Shown: in pieces, positions 15,698-24,796 of the stretch | Layout: the number at the start of each line of letters is the position of its first letter | Position numbering within the stretch: position 1 is the stretch's first letter | Assembly: GCF_036030735.1 (NCBI RefSeq) | Contig: NZ_CP107928.1 | Location: 3,658,001-3,722,000, forward strand | Reading direction: 5' to 3' | Length of the DNA: 64,000 nucleotides | Origin: Streptomyces sp. NBC_00425 | GTDB lineage: Bacteria; Actinomycetota; Actinomycetes; Streptomycetales; Streptomycetaceae | Translations under genes and position numbers: made by a program | Notes under the pieces: model-generated | What the model was told of the DNA's origin: nothing | Databases searched by the model: none | The model's input: the letters and a program-made list of their open reading frames with translations, nothing else

Positions 15698-17002
15698 TTA
15701 CCCACCCACGGGCAGGGTCAGACCCGTCCTCGAAAGCACCCTGGCCAGCGCCTCCACCACCTCGGGTGCGTACTCCCGGCCGGTGCCGAGACGCAGCTCC
15801 TCCAGGGCGGTGAGAGGCCCGTCGGGACCGCTGCCCCGCACCCGCTCCTCGTATGCGTTCACCGCCCGGACTATCCGGGCGGCCACCGGTTGCTCCGGGT
15901 AGGGGTCGGCCTGCCGCTCGACGACCGTCGCCACCTGGGCGCTCACCCCGGTCTGGCGGACGACGGCCCCGCCGAGCAGCGCGATCCGCCGCTGCTCGGC
16001 CGCCGGCAGGCCCGCCGTGGCCCCCGCCGGAACCGGGTCGACGAGGCTGAGCTGCCCGATGTCGTGCATCAGGGCGGCGTACTCGAGGACGGTCAGCTCC
16101 GGCTCCAAAAGCCGCAGGTCCCGGCCCACCGCCCGGCTGAGCGCGGCGACCCGGTGGGCGTGTCCGGGCGGGGTGTACCCGGCGATCTCGGTGGCCCGGG
16201 CGAGAGAGGCGATGGTCTGCCGGTAGGTGGCGCGGACGGCCGCGTAGCGGCGCAGCGACAGCTGGGTGAGCAGCAGCGGCACCGAGAACACGGGGAGCGC
16301 CCACAGCCCCACGACGGCCACCGCGAGCGCCATCACCGCGCCGGTCGCGCACACCGCCGACCCGATCCCGGGAACCGCCCGCAGCTCCTCGCGCAGCAGC
16401 GGGGGGAACGGCCACCCGGTGCGGGAGCAGGCGAGGGCGGCCGCGACCACGGCGTCGCACAGGACGGTCAGGACCAGCAGCGCCAGCAGCAGCAGCGCGT
16501 ACGCGGGGCCGCTCCAGCCGTCGAAGGCCCCGCGGTTGTACAGGGGCTGGAAACAGACGGCGGCGAACCCGACGGCCAGTACGCGCCGGACCAGGTGGTC
16601 GAGGACCTGCCCCTGCCCGCGGGCCAGCTGGGGCACGCTGCCGAGCAGGGAGGCGGCCGCGACCACCGCCACGACCTGGGCGACCCCGTGGTGCGTGGGA
16701 TGCCCGGCGTGCTCCCCGAGCAGCGCGTACGACAGCGACCCGGCGGCGCCGAGCGGCGCGGTCTCGCGCAGTCCGGGCCCGCTCACCGGGCCGGCGTCGC
16801 CCGGGCGGAGCCGGGAGCGCGCGAGGGTCGGCTCGCCGACGGCCACGAGGACCCCGAAGGCGAGCGCGACGGGGCCCTCCCGCAGGCCCGTCAGGAAGGT
16901 GACGAGGAGGCAGCCCGCGGCCAGGAGGACGGCGGCCGTGTAGAGGGCGGCCAGGGCGCGGCGGGAGGTCGTCGGCGCGCCCGGCTCGCGGCAGAAGGTC
17001 AC
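15698..17002 (-). CDS. HD-domain membrane protein (HD-GYP relative lacking GYP)
   Basis: 434 residues. A long hydrophobic N-terminal half holds about six membrane segments (for example ALAALYTAAVLLAAGCLLVT and YALLLLALLVLTVLC). An HD phosphohydrolase domain follows at about 255-434, with H-x-x-R-V in GHAHRVAALS and the metal motif MHDIGQLSL. The GYP tripeptide and HHE motif of cyclic-di-GMP phosphodiesterases are not seen, so it may have another substrate or be degenerate. The start GTG overlaps the TGA of the upstream HD-GYP gene (GTGA), so the two products are probably made together and may form a pair in the membrane. Confidence 0.8.
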   Translation of the reverse strand: MTFCREPGAPTTSRRALAALYTAAVLLAAGCLLVTFLTGLREGPVALAFGVLVAVGEPTLARSRLRPGDAGPVSGPGLRETAPLGAAGSLSYALLGEHAGHPTHHGVAQVVAVVAAASLLGSVPQLARGQGQVLDHLVRRVLAVGFAAVCFQPLYNRGAFDGWSGPAYALLLLALLVLTVLCDAVVAAALACSRTGWPFPPLLREELRAVPGIGSAVCATGAVMALAVAVVGLWALPVFSVPLLLTQLSLRRYAAVRATYRQTIASLARATEIAGYTPPGHAHRVAALSRAVGRDLRLLEPELTVLEYAALMHDIGQLSLVDPVPAGATAGLPAAEQRRIALLGGAVVRQTGVSAQVATVVERQADPYPEQPVAARIVRAVNAYEERVRGSGPDGPLTALEELRLGTGREYAPEVVEALARVLSRTGLTLPVGG

Positions 17003-18315
17003 CGGCGCGCCTCCGAGCGGTCGTCGGGCGTCGGAGCGGGGGCCGGCACGCCGGGCCGGGTCTCCTCGGCGGTCACCACCGGGTGCCAGCCGTCCCGGTC
17101 GACGACCCGGGTCAGCGCGGTGACCATCCGGGGGTCGAAATGGGAGCCCGCGCAGCGCCGCAGCTCCTCGAGGGCCGCGGCCACCGGCCGGGCCCGGCTG
17201 TAGGACCGGGTGGAGGTCATCGCGTCGAACGCGTCCGCGACCGCGACCACGCGCGCGCACTCCGGGATCTGACCGCCCGCCAGTCCGTAGGGATAGCCGG
17301 TGCCGTCGATGCGCTCGTGGTGGTGGAGGATCGCCGAACGCGCCTCGCCGAGGAAGGAGATGCCCCGGGTGATCTCGTGCCCGTACTCGGGGTGCAGCTC
17401 GATCACCCGGCGTTCCTCGGGCGTCAGCGGCCCGTCCTTGCGCAACAGCCGGGTGGGCACGCCGAGTTTGCCGACGTCGTGCAGGATGCCGGCGAACCGG
17501 AGCATCTCGATCCGGTGCTCGTCCATGCCGAGTTCGCGCCCGATCGACATCGAGGCCTGGCCGACGCGTTCGCTGTGGCCGCGCGTGTAGCCGTCCTTGA
17601 GGTCGACGGCCTGCACCAGGGCGCGGATGGTCGCCTGGTGGGCGGCACGCTCACGGTGGTACTGGGCGAACACCCACCAGGACACCGCCATCGGGAAGAG
17701 CACCAGCAGCGCCGCGACGGGGCCGTACGGACTGTTCCACAGCACCGCCGTCATCAGTCCGGCGAGGCCGTGCACGGCGACCGGGGCGAGGGAGCGCAGG
17801 AACAGCCCCTGGCAGGCCGCCCGCAGCGGGAGCCCCTCGACGAGCGCCGGCATTCCGCCGTCGAGGAGGGCGAGCGCGGCGCAGAACACCAGCACGGCCG
17901 CGCCCGCCGGCAGGAGCGCGCACGGCAGGTCGGAGCCGGCGGCCACGGCCTCGTGCCCGCCGAGCGCCCCGTGCGTCCGCGCCGCCAGCCACACGGCGAG
18001 CGACGACTCGGCGGCCCGCCAGACGCGGCGCAGCAGGAAGGGGGACTGCTCGACGTGCGAGAACAGCGCTCCGGGCAGCGGGACGAGGGCGGCCGCGGAG
18101 GGCGTCAGCAGGAAGGCCCCGGCGAGCAGCACGGGGTGGAGGGTGGCGGCGAACCTGCGGCGGGCGACCTGCTCGCCCGCCGCGTACACCGCGGCCAGCA
18201 GGGCCACGGCCCACCAGGGGGTCCGCGGGCCGGGGAGCGAGGGGAGCGTGCAGCACAGCGCGGCGAGGGCGACACAGGCGACGTAACCGCGCGCCCGCGC
18301 CGGGATCCCCTCCAT
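16999..18315 (-). CDS. HD-GYP domain membrane protein, likely c-di-GMP phosphodiesterase
   Basis: 438 residues: six to seven hydrophobic segments in residues 10-220, then a full HD-GYP domain. Seen are GHSERVG, the metal motif LHDVGKLGVP, and HHHERIDGTGYPYGL with the GYP loop. HD-GYP enzymes hydrolyse cyclic di-GMP, the nucleotide that controls development in Streptomyces through BldD; two such proteins (HdgA, HdgB) are named in this genus, and this may be one. Start: ATG at 18315, 6 nt after GGGGGAG; a GTG at 18321 would sit on the RBS. A TAGGCT hexamer at 18352-18357 could be its -10. It lies downstream of rsrA with a 159-bp gap. Confidence 0.88.
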   Translation of the reverse strand: MEGIPARARGYVACVALAALCCTLPSLPGPRTPWWAVALLAAVYAAGEQVARRRFAATLHPVLLAGAFLLTPSAAALVPLPGALFSHVEQSPFLLRRVWRAAESSLAVWLAARTHGALGGHEAVAAGSDLPCALLPAGAAVLVFCAALALLDGGMPALVEGLPLRAACQGLFLRSLAPVAVHGLAGLMTAVLWNSPYGPVAALLVLFPMAVSWWVFAQYHRERAAHQATIRALVQAVDLKDGYTRGHSERVGQASMSIGRELGMDEHRIEMLRFAGILHDVGKLGVPTRLLRKDGPLTPEERRVIELHPEYGHEITRGISFLGEARSAILHHHERIDGTGYPYGLAGGQIPECARVVAVADAFDAMTSTRSYSRARPVAAALEELRRCAGSHFDPRMVTALTRVVDRDGWHPVVTAEETRPGVPAPAPTPDDRSEARR

Positions 18316-18474
18316 GGCCACTCCCCCCAGCCGTGCCTGTCCGGGCTCAGGAGCCTAGGACGGCCGGGGGTGGGTCTGCGGGCGTATCACCCGCGGATTA
18401 GCACATTCGGGTGACGGCGACGCCCTGCGGGCCCGATGTTCACCGACGGTGGGCGAGCACCCGGGCCCCGCGGG

Positions 18475-18786
18475 TCAGGACTCCTGGGAAGTCGCCGACG
18501 TGGTGGCCACGTCATGCTCGGGGACGGCCTGGCCGGAGCGGATCAGGTCGATCCGGCCCATGACCTTGGCGCGCAGGTCGGTCGGCACGTCGTCCTGTCC
18601 GCAGCACCGCTTGACCAGCTTCTTCACGGCCTCTTCCAGCCCGTACTTCTCCAGGCAGGGCGAGCACTCCTCGAAGTGGTGCTGGAACTTGTCCCGGTCG
18701 AGAGGAGGCATCTCGCTGTCGAGATACTCGTACAGGTGGTCGAGGACCTCACTGCAGTCCGTCTCGTGCGGATCTCCGCAGCTCAT
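18475..18786 (-). CDS. rsrA: Redox-sensing zinc anti-sigma factor RsrA
   Basis: 103 residues of the zinc-binding anti-sigma (ZAS) family. RsrA holds SigR inactive in reducing conditions and releases it when a disulfide forms and zinc is lost. The expected residues are all present: C3, H7, C11, H37, C41, C44, C61 and C62, with the H-x3-C-x2-C core as HFEECSPC. The additional Cys at position 31 of the S. coelicolor protein is Arg here. The ATG overlaps the sigR stop (ATGA), giving coupled synthesis of sigma and anti-sigma. Confidence 0.96.
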
Positions 18787-19634
18787 GAGCCCGAACCTTT
18801 CGCTTCGTTCGACTCTCCGGCGCCGGCCGGGACCAGTCCGCGCTCACGGGCGTAGTCCTCGAGCATGCCGCGCAGTTGACGGCGGCCCCGGTGCAGCCGG
18901 GACATCACCGTGCCGATGGGTGTCCCCATGATGTCCGCGATCTCCTTGTACGCAAAGCCCTCTACGTCCGCGAGATACACGGCGATCCGGAACTCCTCCG
19001 GAATGGCCTGAAGCGCTGCCTTCACGTCCGAGTCGGGCAGGTGGTCCAGCGCCTGCGACTCCGCGGAGCGCAGACCCGTGGACATGTGCGACTCGGCGCG
19101 CGCCAGCTGCCAGTCCTCGATCTCCTCGGCCGCACTGCGCTGGGGTTCGCGCTGCTTCTTGCGGTACGAGTTGATGAAGGTGTTGGTGAGGATCCGGTAG
19201 AGCCAGGCCTTGAGGTTGGTGCCCTCCCGGAACTGGTGGAAGGACGCGTACGCCTTGGCGTACGTCTCCTGCACCAGGTCCTCGGCGTCCGCCGGGTTGC
19301 GCGTCATGCGCAGGGCGGCCGAGTACATCTGGTCGAGGAACTCGAGCGCGTCCCGCTCGAAGCGCGCGCTGCGCTCCGCGGTGGACTCCACGCCCCTCTC
19401 CCCGCTCACGCCCTGGCCCTCGGGCAGCTCCGCCTGGCCGTTGTCGGTCCCTGCGTCGGTACCGGTGACCGGACCCACCTCCTCAAGATCGCGGGCAGAA
19501 TCGAAACCGATCCCACTCGAATCGGAGGATAGACGACTACCCGTGCCTGCCGCCGCTCGAACAGGAGCGATCTTGGCCGCGTGCAGCACCGTCCAGTCGA
19601 GGGCGGTACGGCTCGGGCAGATGGTCGAACCCAT
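18783..19634 (-). CDS. sigR: ECF sigma factor SigR (with long SigR' start)
   Basis: ECF-type RNA polymerase sigma factor for the disulfide-stress regulon. Region 2 is seen as [20 protein letters not shown] and region 4 as [20 protein letters not shown]. Two starts are plausible. The GTG at 19478 (behind GAGGAGGTGG) gives the standard 231-residue SigR. The ATG at 19634 (behind GAGAGGAAG) gives a 283-residue form with a 52-residue extension, matching the SigR' isoform reported in S. coelicolor as short-lived and made from the stress-induced transcript. The coordinates given are for the long form. A perfect sigma-R promoter lies 61 bp upstream, so the gene is positively autoregulated. Confidence 0.95.
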
Positions 19635-19694
19635 GCAGAGGACTTCCTCTCCCACTGACGTCGGTGCCGGATGTTCAGCACTTCTGTCCGCCTC

Positions 19695-19720
19695 AACAGC
19701 GAGGCCGCCCTCCGCATTCC
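19695..19720 (-). promoter_or_regulatory. Sigma-R-dependent promoter (GGAAT-N18-GTT)
   Basis: On the minus strand, GGAAT (19720-19716) is followed after exactly 18 bp by GTT (19697-19695), the SigR consensus. The start point should fall near 19688, leaving a leader of about 55 nt before the long SigR' start codon. It corresponds to the autoregulatory sigRp2 promoter. Confidence 0.85.
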
Positions 19721-19776
19721 CCGCACACCACGCGCCGCCCGCAGCGCGCCGCACTCAGCACACGGCACTCGACGAT

Positions 19777-19811
19777 CAGCACCCAGCGCTCAGCACTCAG
19801 CACTCAGCGCT
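19777..19811. repeat. Five 7-bp tandem repeats (cagcact type)
   Basis: Units cagcacc, cagcgct, cagcact, cagcact and cagcgct run end to end and finish on the first base of the hydrolase stop. The tract separates that gene from the sigR promoter. Confidence 0.8.
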
Positions 19812-20440
19812 CACTCAAGCGACCCGATCCACCGCACGACCGACTCGGTGACGGTCTCCAGCGCCCGTTCCTGCGTCACGGGGGCCCGTTTCGGCACCGC
19901 GAACCCGTGATCGCCGTACGGCACCTCCACGAGCTCGTACGGGCCCTCGGGGAACTCCTCCGGCCTGCCGAACGGGTCGTTGCCGCCCTGGACGACCAGG
20001 GTGGGCGCCCCCGCGCCGAGCAGCTCCCCGGCGCGGGACTTCTCCGGCTTCCCGGGCGGGTGCAGCGGAAAGCCGAGCGCGAGCACGGCGTGGGCGCCGA
20101 GCTCGGCGGCGGTGCGGCAGGCGACCCGGGCCCCCGCCGACCGTCCGCCGGAGATCACCGGCGCCCCGGACGCGCTGACGGCCGGCCAGATCCCGCGCCA
20201 GCCGACGTCGAGGGTCTTCGGAGCGGCCGCGACCTTCTTGCCGGCCACCCGCCAGGGCTGCTCGACCAGGGCCACGCTCACCCCGTGCCCGGGCAGCACG
20301 GCGGCGAGGGCCTGAAGGTCGCGGGCGTCGACGCCGCCGCCCGCCCCATGGCTGACGGCGAGGACGAAGGCCGGTCCGCCGGCGCGGTGCCAGGTGATGC
20401 GGGCGGTCCCCGCGTCGGTCTCCACGGTTTCGGTGATCAC
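19811..20440 (-). CDS. Alpha/beta-hydrolase family protein (dienelactone-hydrolase/Tex30-like)
   Basis: 209 residues with the hydrolase fold. The oxyanion strand is LAVSHGAGGG, the nucleophile elbow is GRSAGAR (G-x-S-x-G), the acid is the Asp in VQGGNDPFG, and the His is in YGDHGF. Substrate is unknown. The GTG at 20440 is one base from the SRAP stop, so the two are probably co-transcribed. Its location just upstream of sigR is conserved in the genus as far as I recall. Confidence 0.85.
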   Translation of the reverse strand: MITETVETDAGTARITWHRAGGPAFVLAVSHGAGGGVDARDLQALAAVLPGHGVSVALVEQPWRVAGKKVAAAPKTLDVGWRGIWPAVSASGAPVISGGRSAGARVACRTAAELGAHAVLALGFPLHPPGKPEKSRAGELLGAGAPTLVVQGGNDPFGRPEEFPEGPYELVEVPYGDHGFAVPKRAPVTQERALETVTESVVRWIGSLE

Positions 20441-20441
20441 G

Positions 20442-21257
20442 TCAGAAGAGTGTGCCCTCCTCGGGCCCGTCCAGCTCCTTCAGCAGCTCCGCGCCGTTGT
20501 TGCGGACGTTGCTGACGGCCGTGGTGACCGGATAGGCGCGCATCAGCCCCTCCGTCGGCGGCTCGAGGAGCGGGCGCAGGCCTTCGACGTCGGTGCGCGT
20601 CGGGTCGAGCCAGGCGTCCCAGCGGTCGGGGGTGAGCATCAGGGGCATCCGGGGGTGGATGTCGGCGAGGGCGTACGGGCCGTCGGCGGGGGCCACGGCG
20701 AGCGGGGAGGTCTCCGCCTCGGTGGTGATCACCGAGCACGTCGTCCACCACGCCTGCGGGTGGTCGTCGGGCAGGGTCCGGTCCCGCCAGAACTCGTAGA
20801 GCCCTGCCATCGCGAAGACCGAGCCGTCGGCCGGGAGCACGAAGTAGGGCTGCTTGCGCGGCCGCTTCTTCTTCCCCTCGACCTCGAGATCCCGCTCCTG
20901 GCCGCCGGTCACCCACTCGTAGTAGCCGTCGGCGGGCAGGATGCAGCGCCGGGCGGCGAAGGCACGGCGGTACGACGGCTTCTCGTGCACCGTCTCCGCG
21001 CGCGCGTTGATCATCCGGGCGCCGCCCTCGGGGGTCTTCGCCCAGGACGGCACCAGCCCCCACTTCAGCCTGCGCAGCTGACGAACCGGGCGCTTGTCCG
21101 CTGCGTCCTTCACAGGACGGTCGAGAACGGCGTAGACCTCCTTGGTCGGCGCCACGTTGTAGTCGGGCTCCAGGCTCTCCTCGGGCTCCCACTTCTCGAC
21201 TTCGAAGACTCCTGCGAGATCCTCGGGCCCACGACTGGCTGCATACCGTCCGCACAT
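20442..21257 (-). CDS. SRAP-domain protein (YedK/HMCES family), abasic-site DNA shield
   Basis: 271 residues. SRAP proteins cross-link covalently to abasic sites in single-stranded DNA through Cys2, which is exposed after removal of Met1. The start is set at 21257 because the protein must begin MCGRYA; a longer open frame upstream would bury this Cys. Other active-site features are VAPTKEV (Asn in YNVAPT), NARAET with the catalytic Glu, and MPLML after the conserved His in DIHPRMP. An insertion with a Lys/Arg run (EGKKKRPRKQ) lies near residue 145. In mycobacteria the orthologue also sits between the sigma factor gene and aroA. Confidence 0.93.
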   Translation of the reverse strand: MCGRYAASRGPEDLAGVFEVEKWEPEESLEPDYNVAPTKEVYAVLDRPVKDAADKRPVRQLRRLKWGLVPSWAKTPEGGARMINARAETVHEKPSYRRAFAARRCILPADGYYEWVTGGQERDLEVEGKKKRPRKQPYFVLPADGSVFAMAGLYEFWRDRTLPDDHPQAWWTTCSVITTEAETSPLAVAPADGPYALADIHPRMPLMLTPDRWDAWLDPTRTDVEGLRPLLEPPTEGLMRAYPVTTAVSNVRNNGAELLKELDGPEEGTLF

Positions 21258-21357
21258 ACGTGCCACACTGCCAGGCCGACCCGTCACCCGGCCACCACCA
21301 CCCGGCGCCGGCGCCACGCGCCGGCCCGCGCATCACGAGAGGGAGCCACCCCCGACC

Positions 21358-22080
21358 ATGGACAGCACCGCCGCCCTCGCGCTGCCCGACCTGTGGGACC
21401 GTCTCGTCGGCACCCAGACCGACCCCGACCTGTGGGTGGTGATCGCCACCGCGGTGGCGGCGCTCGCGGTCGTCGTGCCGCACCGCCTGTGGCGGCTCTC
21501 CCGCAACGCGATCACCATCGCCCACGAGGGCGGCCACGGCCTGGTCGCGCTGCTGACCGGCCGCCAACTGACCGGTATACGGCTGCACTCCGACACCAGC
21601 GGCCTCACCCTCAGCCGGGGCAAGCCGCACGGCCTCGGCATGATCCTCACCGCTGCCGCCGGCTACCCCGCTCCCCCGCTGCTCGGCCTCGGCGGCGCCG
21701 CCCTGCTGGGCGCCGGCCGCATCACCCTTCTGCTCTGGGTGGCGACGGCCCTGCTGCTGGCGATGCTGGTGATGATCCGCAACGCGTACGGCGCCCTCAC
21801 GGTCGTCCTCACCGGCGGCGCCTTCCTGCTCGTGTCCTGGCTGGCGGGCCCCCAGGTCCAGGCGGCGTTCGCGTACGCGGTGGTGTGGTTCCTGCTGCTG
21901 GGCGGGGTCCGTCCGGCGTTCGAGCTGCAGGCGAAGCGGTCGCACGGCGGAGCCGGGGACTCCGACGCGGACCAGCTGTCGAGGCTGACCCACGTGCCGG
22001 CCGGCCTGTGGCTGTTCCTCTTCCACGCGGTCAGCCTGTGCGCGCTGCTGGGCGGCGGCAGGTGGCTGCTGGGGCTGTAG
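21358..22080 (+). CDS. M50-type membrane metallopeptidase
   Basis: 240 residues with five to six membrane helices. The zinc motif HEGGH at about residues 56-60 lies inside a membrane-proximal helix, as in M50B proteases (site-2-protease relatives). The second half consists of hydrophobic helices and a cytosolic loop (RSHGGAGDSDADQLS). No PDZ domain is present. Substrate is unknown. GAGGGAG lies about 12 nt before the ATG, a long spacing. It is divergent from the SRAP gene. Confidence 0.82.
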   Translation: MDSTAALALPDLWDRLVGTQTDPDLWVVIATAVAALAVVVPHRLWRLSRNAITIAHEGGHGLVALLTGRQLTGIRLHSDTSGLTLSRGKPHGLGMILTAAAGYPAPPLLGLGGAALLGAGRITLLLWVATALLLAMLVMIRNAYGALTVVLTGGAFLLVSWLAGPQVQAAFAYAVVWFLLLGGVRPAFELQAKRSHGGAGDSDADQLSRLTHVPAGLWLFLFHAVSLCALLGGGRWLLGL

Positions 22081-22245
22081 ACGACGGCCCGCACCGGTCG
22101 CCTCCCGCACCAGTGGCGGACCGCTCACGAAGGCGTGACCGCCCGTCCGTGGCCCCGCCGCGGTGCGCGGCGCGGTGATCCGCGCGCCGCGGCGCGCGGC
22201 CGGTCATGGCGCGCTCGCGCCCGAACGACGGCCCCCCGAGTTCAT

Positions 22246-22251
22246 TAGAGT
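22246..22251 (+). promoter_or_regulatory. -10 element TAGAGT of a leaderless aroA transcript
   Basis: TAGAGT lies 7 nt before the aroA ATG (22259), the typical distance for a Streptomyces transcript that begins at the start codon. Confidence 0.6.
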
Positions 22252-22258
22252 GGAGTCC

Positions 22259-23602
22259 ATGGCCCCGAACCCCGCCCACACCGCCCTCTGGCCCGCCCCC
22301 CACGCGAGCGAGGCCGTCGACGCGACGGTCCACGTGCCGGGGTCGAAGTCCGTCACCAACCGCGCGCTGGTGCTGGCCGCGCTGGCCTCCGAGCCCGGCT
22401 GGCTGCGCCGCCCGCTGCGCTCCCGCGACACCCTGCTGATGGCCGATGCCCTGCGGGCCATGGGCGTCGAGATCGAGGAGACGGTGTCGTCCAGCTCCAC
22501 CGGCGGCGCGGGGAACCCCGACCGCGCGGGCGAGGCGTGGCGCGTGCTGCCCGACGGCCTGCGCGGCCCGGCCACGGTGGACGTGGGCAACGCGGGCACC
22601 GTGATGCGCTTCCTGCCGCCGCTCGCCGCCCTCGCCGACGGACCCGTTCGTTTCGACGGCGACCCGCGGTCCTACGAGCGTCCCCTGCACGGTGTCATCG
22701 ACGCGCTGCGCGTCCTCGGCGCCCGTATCGACGACGACGGCCGCGGGGCGCTGCCGCTGACCGTGCACGGCAGCGGTGCGCTGGACGGCGGCCCGGTGGA
22801 GATCGACGCCTCCTCCTCGTCCCAGTTCGTGTCGGCCCTGCTGCTGTCGGGACCGCGCTTCAACCAGGGCGTGGAGGTCCGGCACACCGGCTCCTCGCTG
22901 CCCTCGATGCCGCACATCCGGATGACGGTCGACATGCTGCGCGCGGTCGGCGCGCAGGTGGACACCCCGGAGTCGGGCGGCGAGCCGAACGTCTGGCGGG
23001 TCACGCCGGGCGCGCTGCTGGGCCGCGACCTCACGATCGAGCCGGATCTGTCCAACGCCCAGCCGTTCCTCGCGGCGGCGCTGGTCACCGGCGGCCGGGT
23101 GCTGATCCCGGACTGGCCGGCCCGCACCACCCAACCGGGTGACCGGCTGCGCGAGATCTTCACCGAGATGGGCGGTTCCTGCGAACTGGCCGACTACGGC
23201 CTGGTCTTCACCGGCTCGGGCTCGATCCACGGCATCGACGTCGACCTGGGCGACGTCGGCGAGCTGACGCCGGGCATCGCGGCGGTCGCCGCCCTCGCGG
23301 ACTCCCCGTCCACCCTGCGCGGCGTCGCCCATCTGCGGCTGCACGAGACGGACCGGCTGGCCGCGCTGACCAAGGAGATCAACGAACTGGGCGGGGACGT
23401 CACGGAGACCGCCGACGGTCTGCACATCCGTCCGCGCCGGCTGCACGGCGGGATCTTCCACACCTACGACGACCACCGCATGGCGACGGCCGGCGCGATC
23501 ATCGGCCTGACCGTGGAGGGCGTGCAGATCGAGAACGTGGCGACGACCGCGAAGACCATGCCGGACTTCCCGGAACTGTGGACCGGGATGCTCGGGGCGT
23601 AG
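22259..23602 (+). CDS. aroA: 3-phosphoshikimate 1-carboxyvinyltransferase (EPSP synthase)
   Basis: 447 residues, normal length. It catalyses the sixth step of the shikimate pathway, joining PEP to shikimate-3-phosphate. Motifs are [17 protein letters not shown] (S3P/PEP-binding Lys), [23 protein letters not shown], the [14 protein letters not shown] loop and the catalytic [12 protein letters not shown]. The ATG at 22259 is preferred over an upstream in-frame start at 22163 because a -10 hexamer lies just before it and the intervening codons are not coding-like. rsgA follows 11 bp downstream, so they form an operon. Confidence 0.96.
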   Translation: MAPNPAHTALWPAPHASEAVDATVHVPGSKSVTNRALVLAALASEPGWLRRPLRSRDTLLMADALRAMGVEIEETVSSSSTGGAGNPDRAGEAWRVLPDGLRGPATVDVGNAGTVMRFLPPLAALADGPVRFDGDPRSYERPLHGVIDALRVLGARIDDDGRGALPLTVHGSGALDGGPVEIDASSSSQFVSALLLSGPRFNQGVEVRHTGSSLPSMPHIRMTVDMLRAVGAQVDTPESGGEPNVWRVTPGALLGRDLTIEPDLSNAQPFLAAALVTGGRVLIPDWPARTTQPGDRLREIFTEMGGSCELADYGLVFTGSGSIHGIDVDLGDVGELTPGIAAVAALADSPSTLRGVAHLRLHETDRLAALTKEINELGGDVTETADGLHIRPRRLHGGIFHTYDDHRMATAGAIIGLTVEGVQIENVATTAKTMPDFPELWTGMLGA

Positions 23603-23613
23603 GGACTTCTGCC

Positions 23614-24624
23614 ATGCGCCGCTACGGCAAGCACACCGACGAGGACGACATCCGCAGCCGCCCGAACCGCAAGGGCAACCGGCCTCGCACCCATATCCGG
23701 CCCAAGCACGAGGACTCCGTCGAGGGCATGGTCCTCACCGTCGACCGGGGCCGGCTGACCTGCCTGGTCGAGGACCGCATCGTGCTGGCGATGAAGGCCC
23801 GCGAGCTGGGCCGCAAGGCGGCGGTGGTGGGCGACCGGGTCGCCCTCGTCGGCGACCTGTCCGGCACGAAGGACACCCTGGCCCGCATCGTCCGCATCGG
23901 CGAGCGCACGTCGGTGCTCCGCCGCACCGCGGACGACGACGACCCGTACGAGCGCGTCGTCGTCGCCAACGCCGACCAGCTGGCCGTCGTCACCGCACTG
24001 GCGGACCCGGAGCCCCGCCCGCGTCTGATCGACCGCTGTCTCGTCGCGGCCTTCGACGGCGGCCTGACCCCCCTGCTGGTCATGACGAAGTCGGACCTGG
24101 CCTCACCGGACAAGCTGCTGGAGCTGTACGGCCACCTCGACATCCCGTACGTCGTCACCAGCCGGGACGAGCTGGAGAACGGCGCCGCCGCGGACGTGGT
24201 GCGCGAGCATCTGGCCGGGCGGATCACGGCGTTCGTCGGTCATTCGGGCGTCGGCAAGACGACGCTGGTCAACGCGCTGGTCCCGAAGGAGCAGCGGCGG
24301 GTGACCGGCCATGTGAACGCGGTGACCGGACGCGGCCGCCACACCACGACCTCGGCGCTGGCCCTGCCGCTGGCGGGCACGGACGACTGGGTGATCGACA
24401 CTCCGGGCGTGCGGTCCTTCGGTCTGCACCACGTCGACCCGTCCCGGGTGATCCTCGCCTTCCCCGACCTGGTGCCCGGCACCGAGGGCTGCCCGCGCGC
24501 GTGCAGTCACGACGAGCCGGACTGCGCGCTGGACGCCTGGGTGGCCGACGGCCACGCCGACCCGGCGCGGCTGTACTCGCTGCGCCGGCTGCTCGCCACG
24601 CGCGAGCGCACGGAGGGCGACTGA
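23614..24624 (+). CDS. rsgA: Ribosome small-subunit-dependent GTPase A
   Basis: 336 residues. Circularly permuted GTPase that acts in late 30S subunit maturation. The motif order is diagnostic: G4 (TKSDL), then G1 (GHSGVGKTTLVNAL), then the G3 DTPGV. It has an N-terminal OB-fold region and a C-terminal zinc knuckle (GCPRACSHDEPDC). It is co-transcribed with aroA, an arrangement shared with mycobacteria. The basic N-terminus (RSRPNRKGNRPRTHIRPKH) is likely an rRNA contact. Confidence 0.94.
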   Translation: MRRYGKHTDEDDIRSRPNRKGNRPRTHIRPKHEDSVEGMVLTVDRGRLTCLVEDRIVLAMKARELGRKAAVVGDRVALVGDLSGTKDTLARIVRIGERTSVLRRTADDDDPYERVVVANADQLAVVTALADPEPRPRLIDRCLVAAFDGGLTPLLVMTKSDLASPDKLLELYGHLDIPYVVTSRDELENGAAADVVREHLAGRITAFVGHSGVGKTTLVNALVPKEQRRVTGHVNAVTGRGRHTTTSALALPLAGTDDWVIDTPGVRSFGLHHVDPSRVILAFPDLVPGTEGCPRACSHDEPDCALDAWVADGHADPARLYSLRRLLATRERTEGD

Positions 24625-24796
24625 CCCCGTCGGTCACACGGAGGGCGACCGGGCCACCGGCCGGCCGTCGGCGCCCCCCGGCCTGATGCCCCGTCACACT
24701 CACCGGCTGACCACCGCGTTGTTTGCGTCGGCCCGGGGCCGGTAAGTGCATAATCGCACCGAGCCGGACCGGGTCGGTCAAACGGAGGGACAGCAC

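Noticed and set aside
17083..18414. Long plus-strand reading frame opposite the HD-GYP gene (443 codons)
   Set aside because: The encoded protein is rich in Arg/Gly/Gln with no fold. The minus-strand frame has HD and GYP motifs, and the plus frame is a byproduct of high G+C.
24625..24796. Guanidine riboswitch upstream of the SMR exporter
   Set aside because: I looked for paired hairpins with ACGR loops or the ykkC consensus and did not find them; the leader from any plausible promoter is short.
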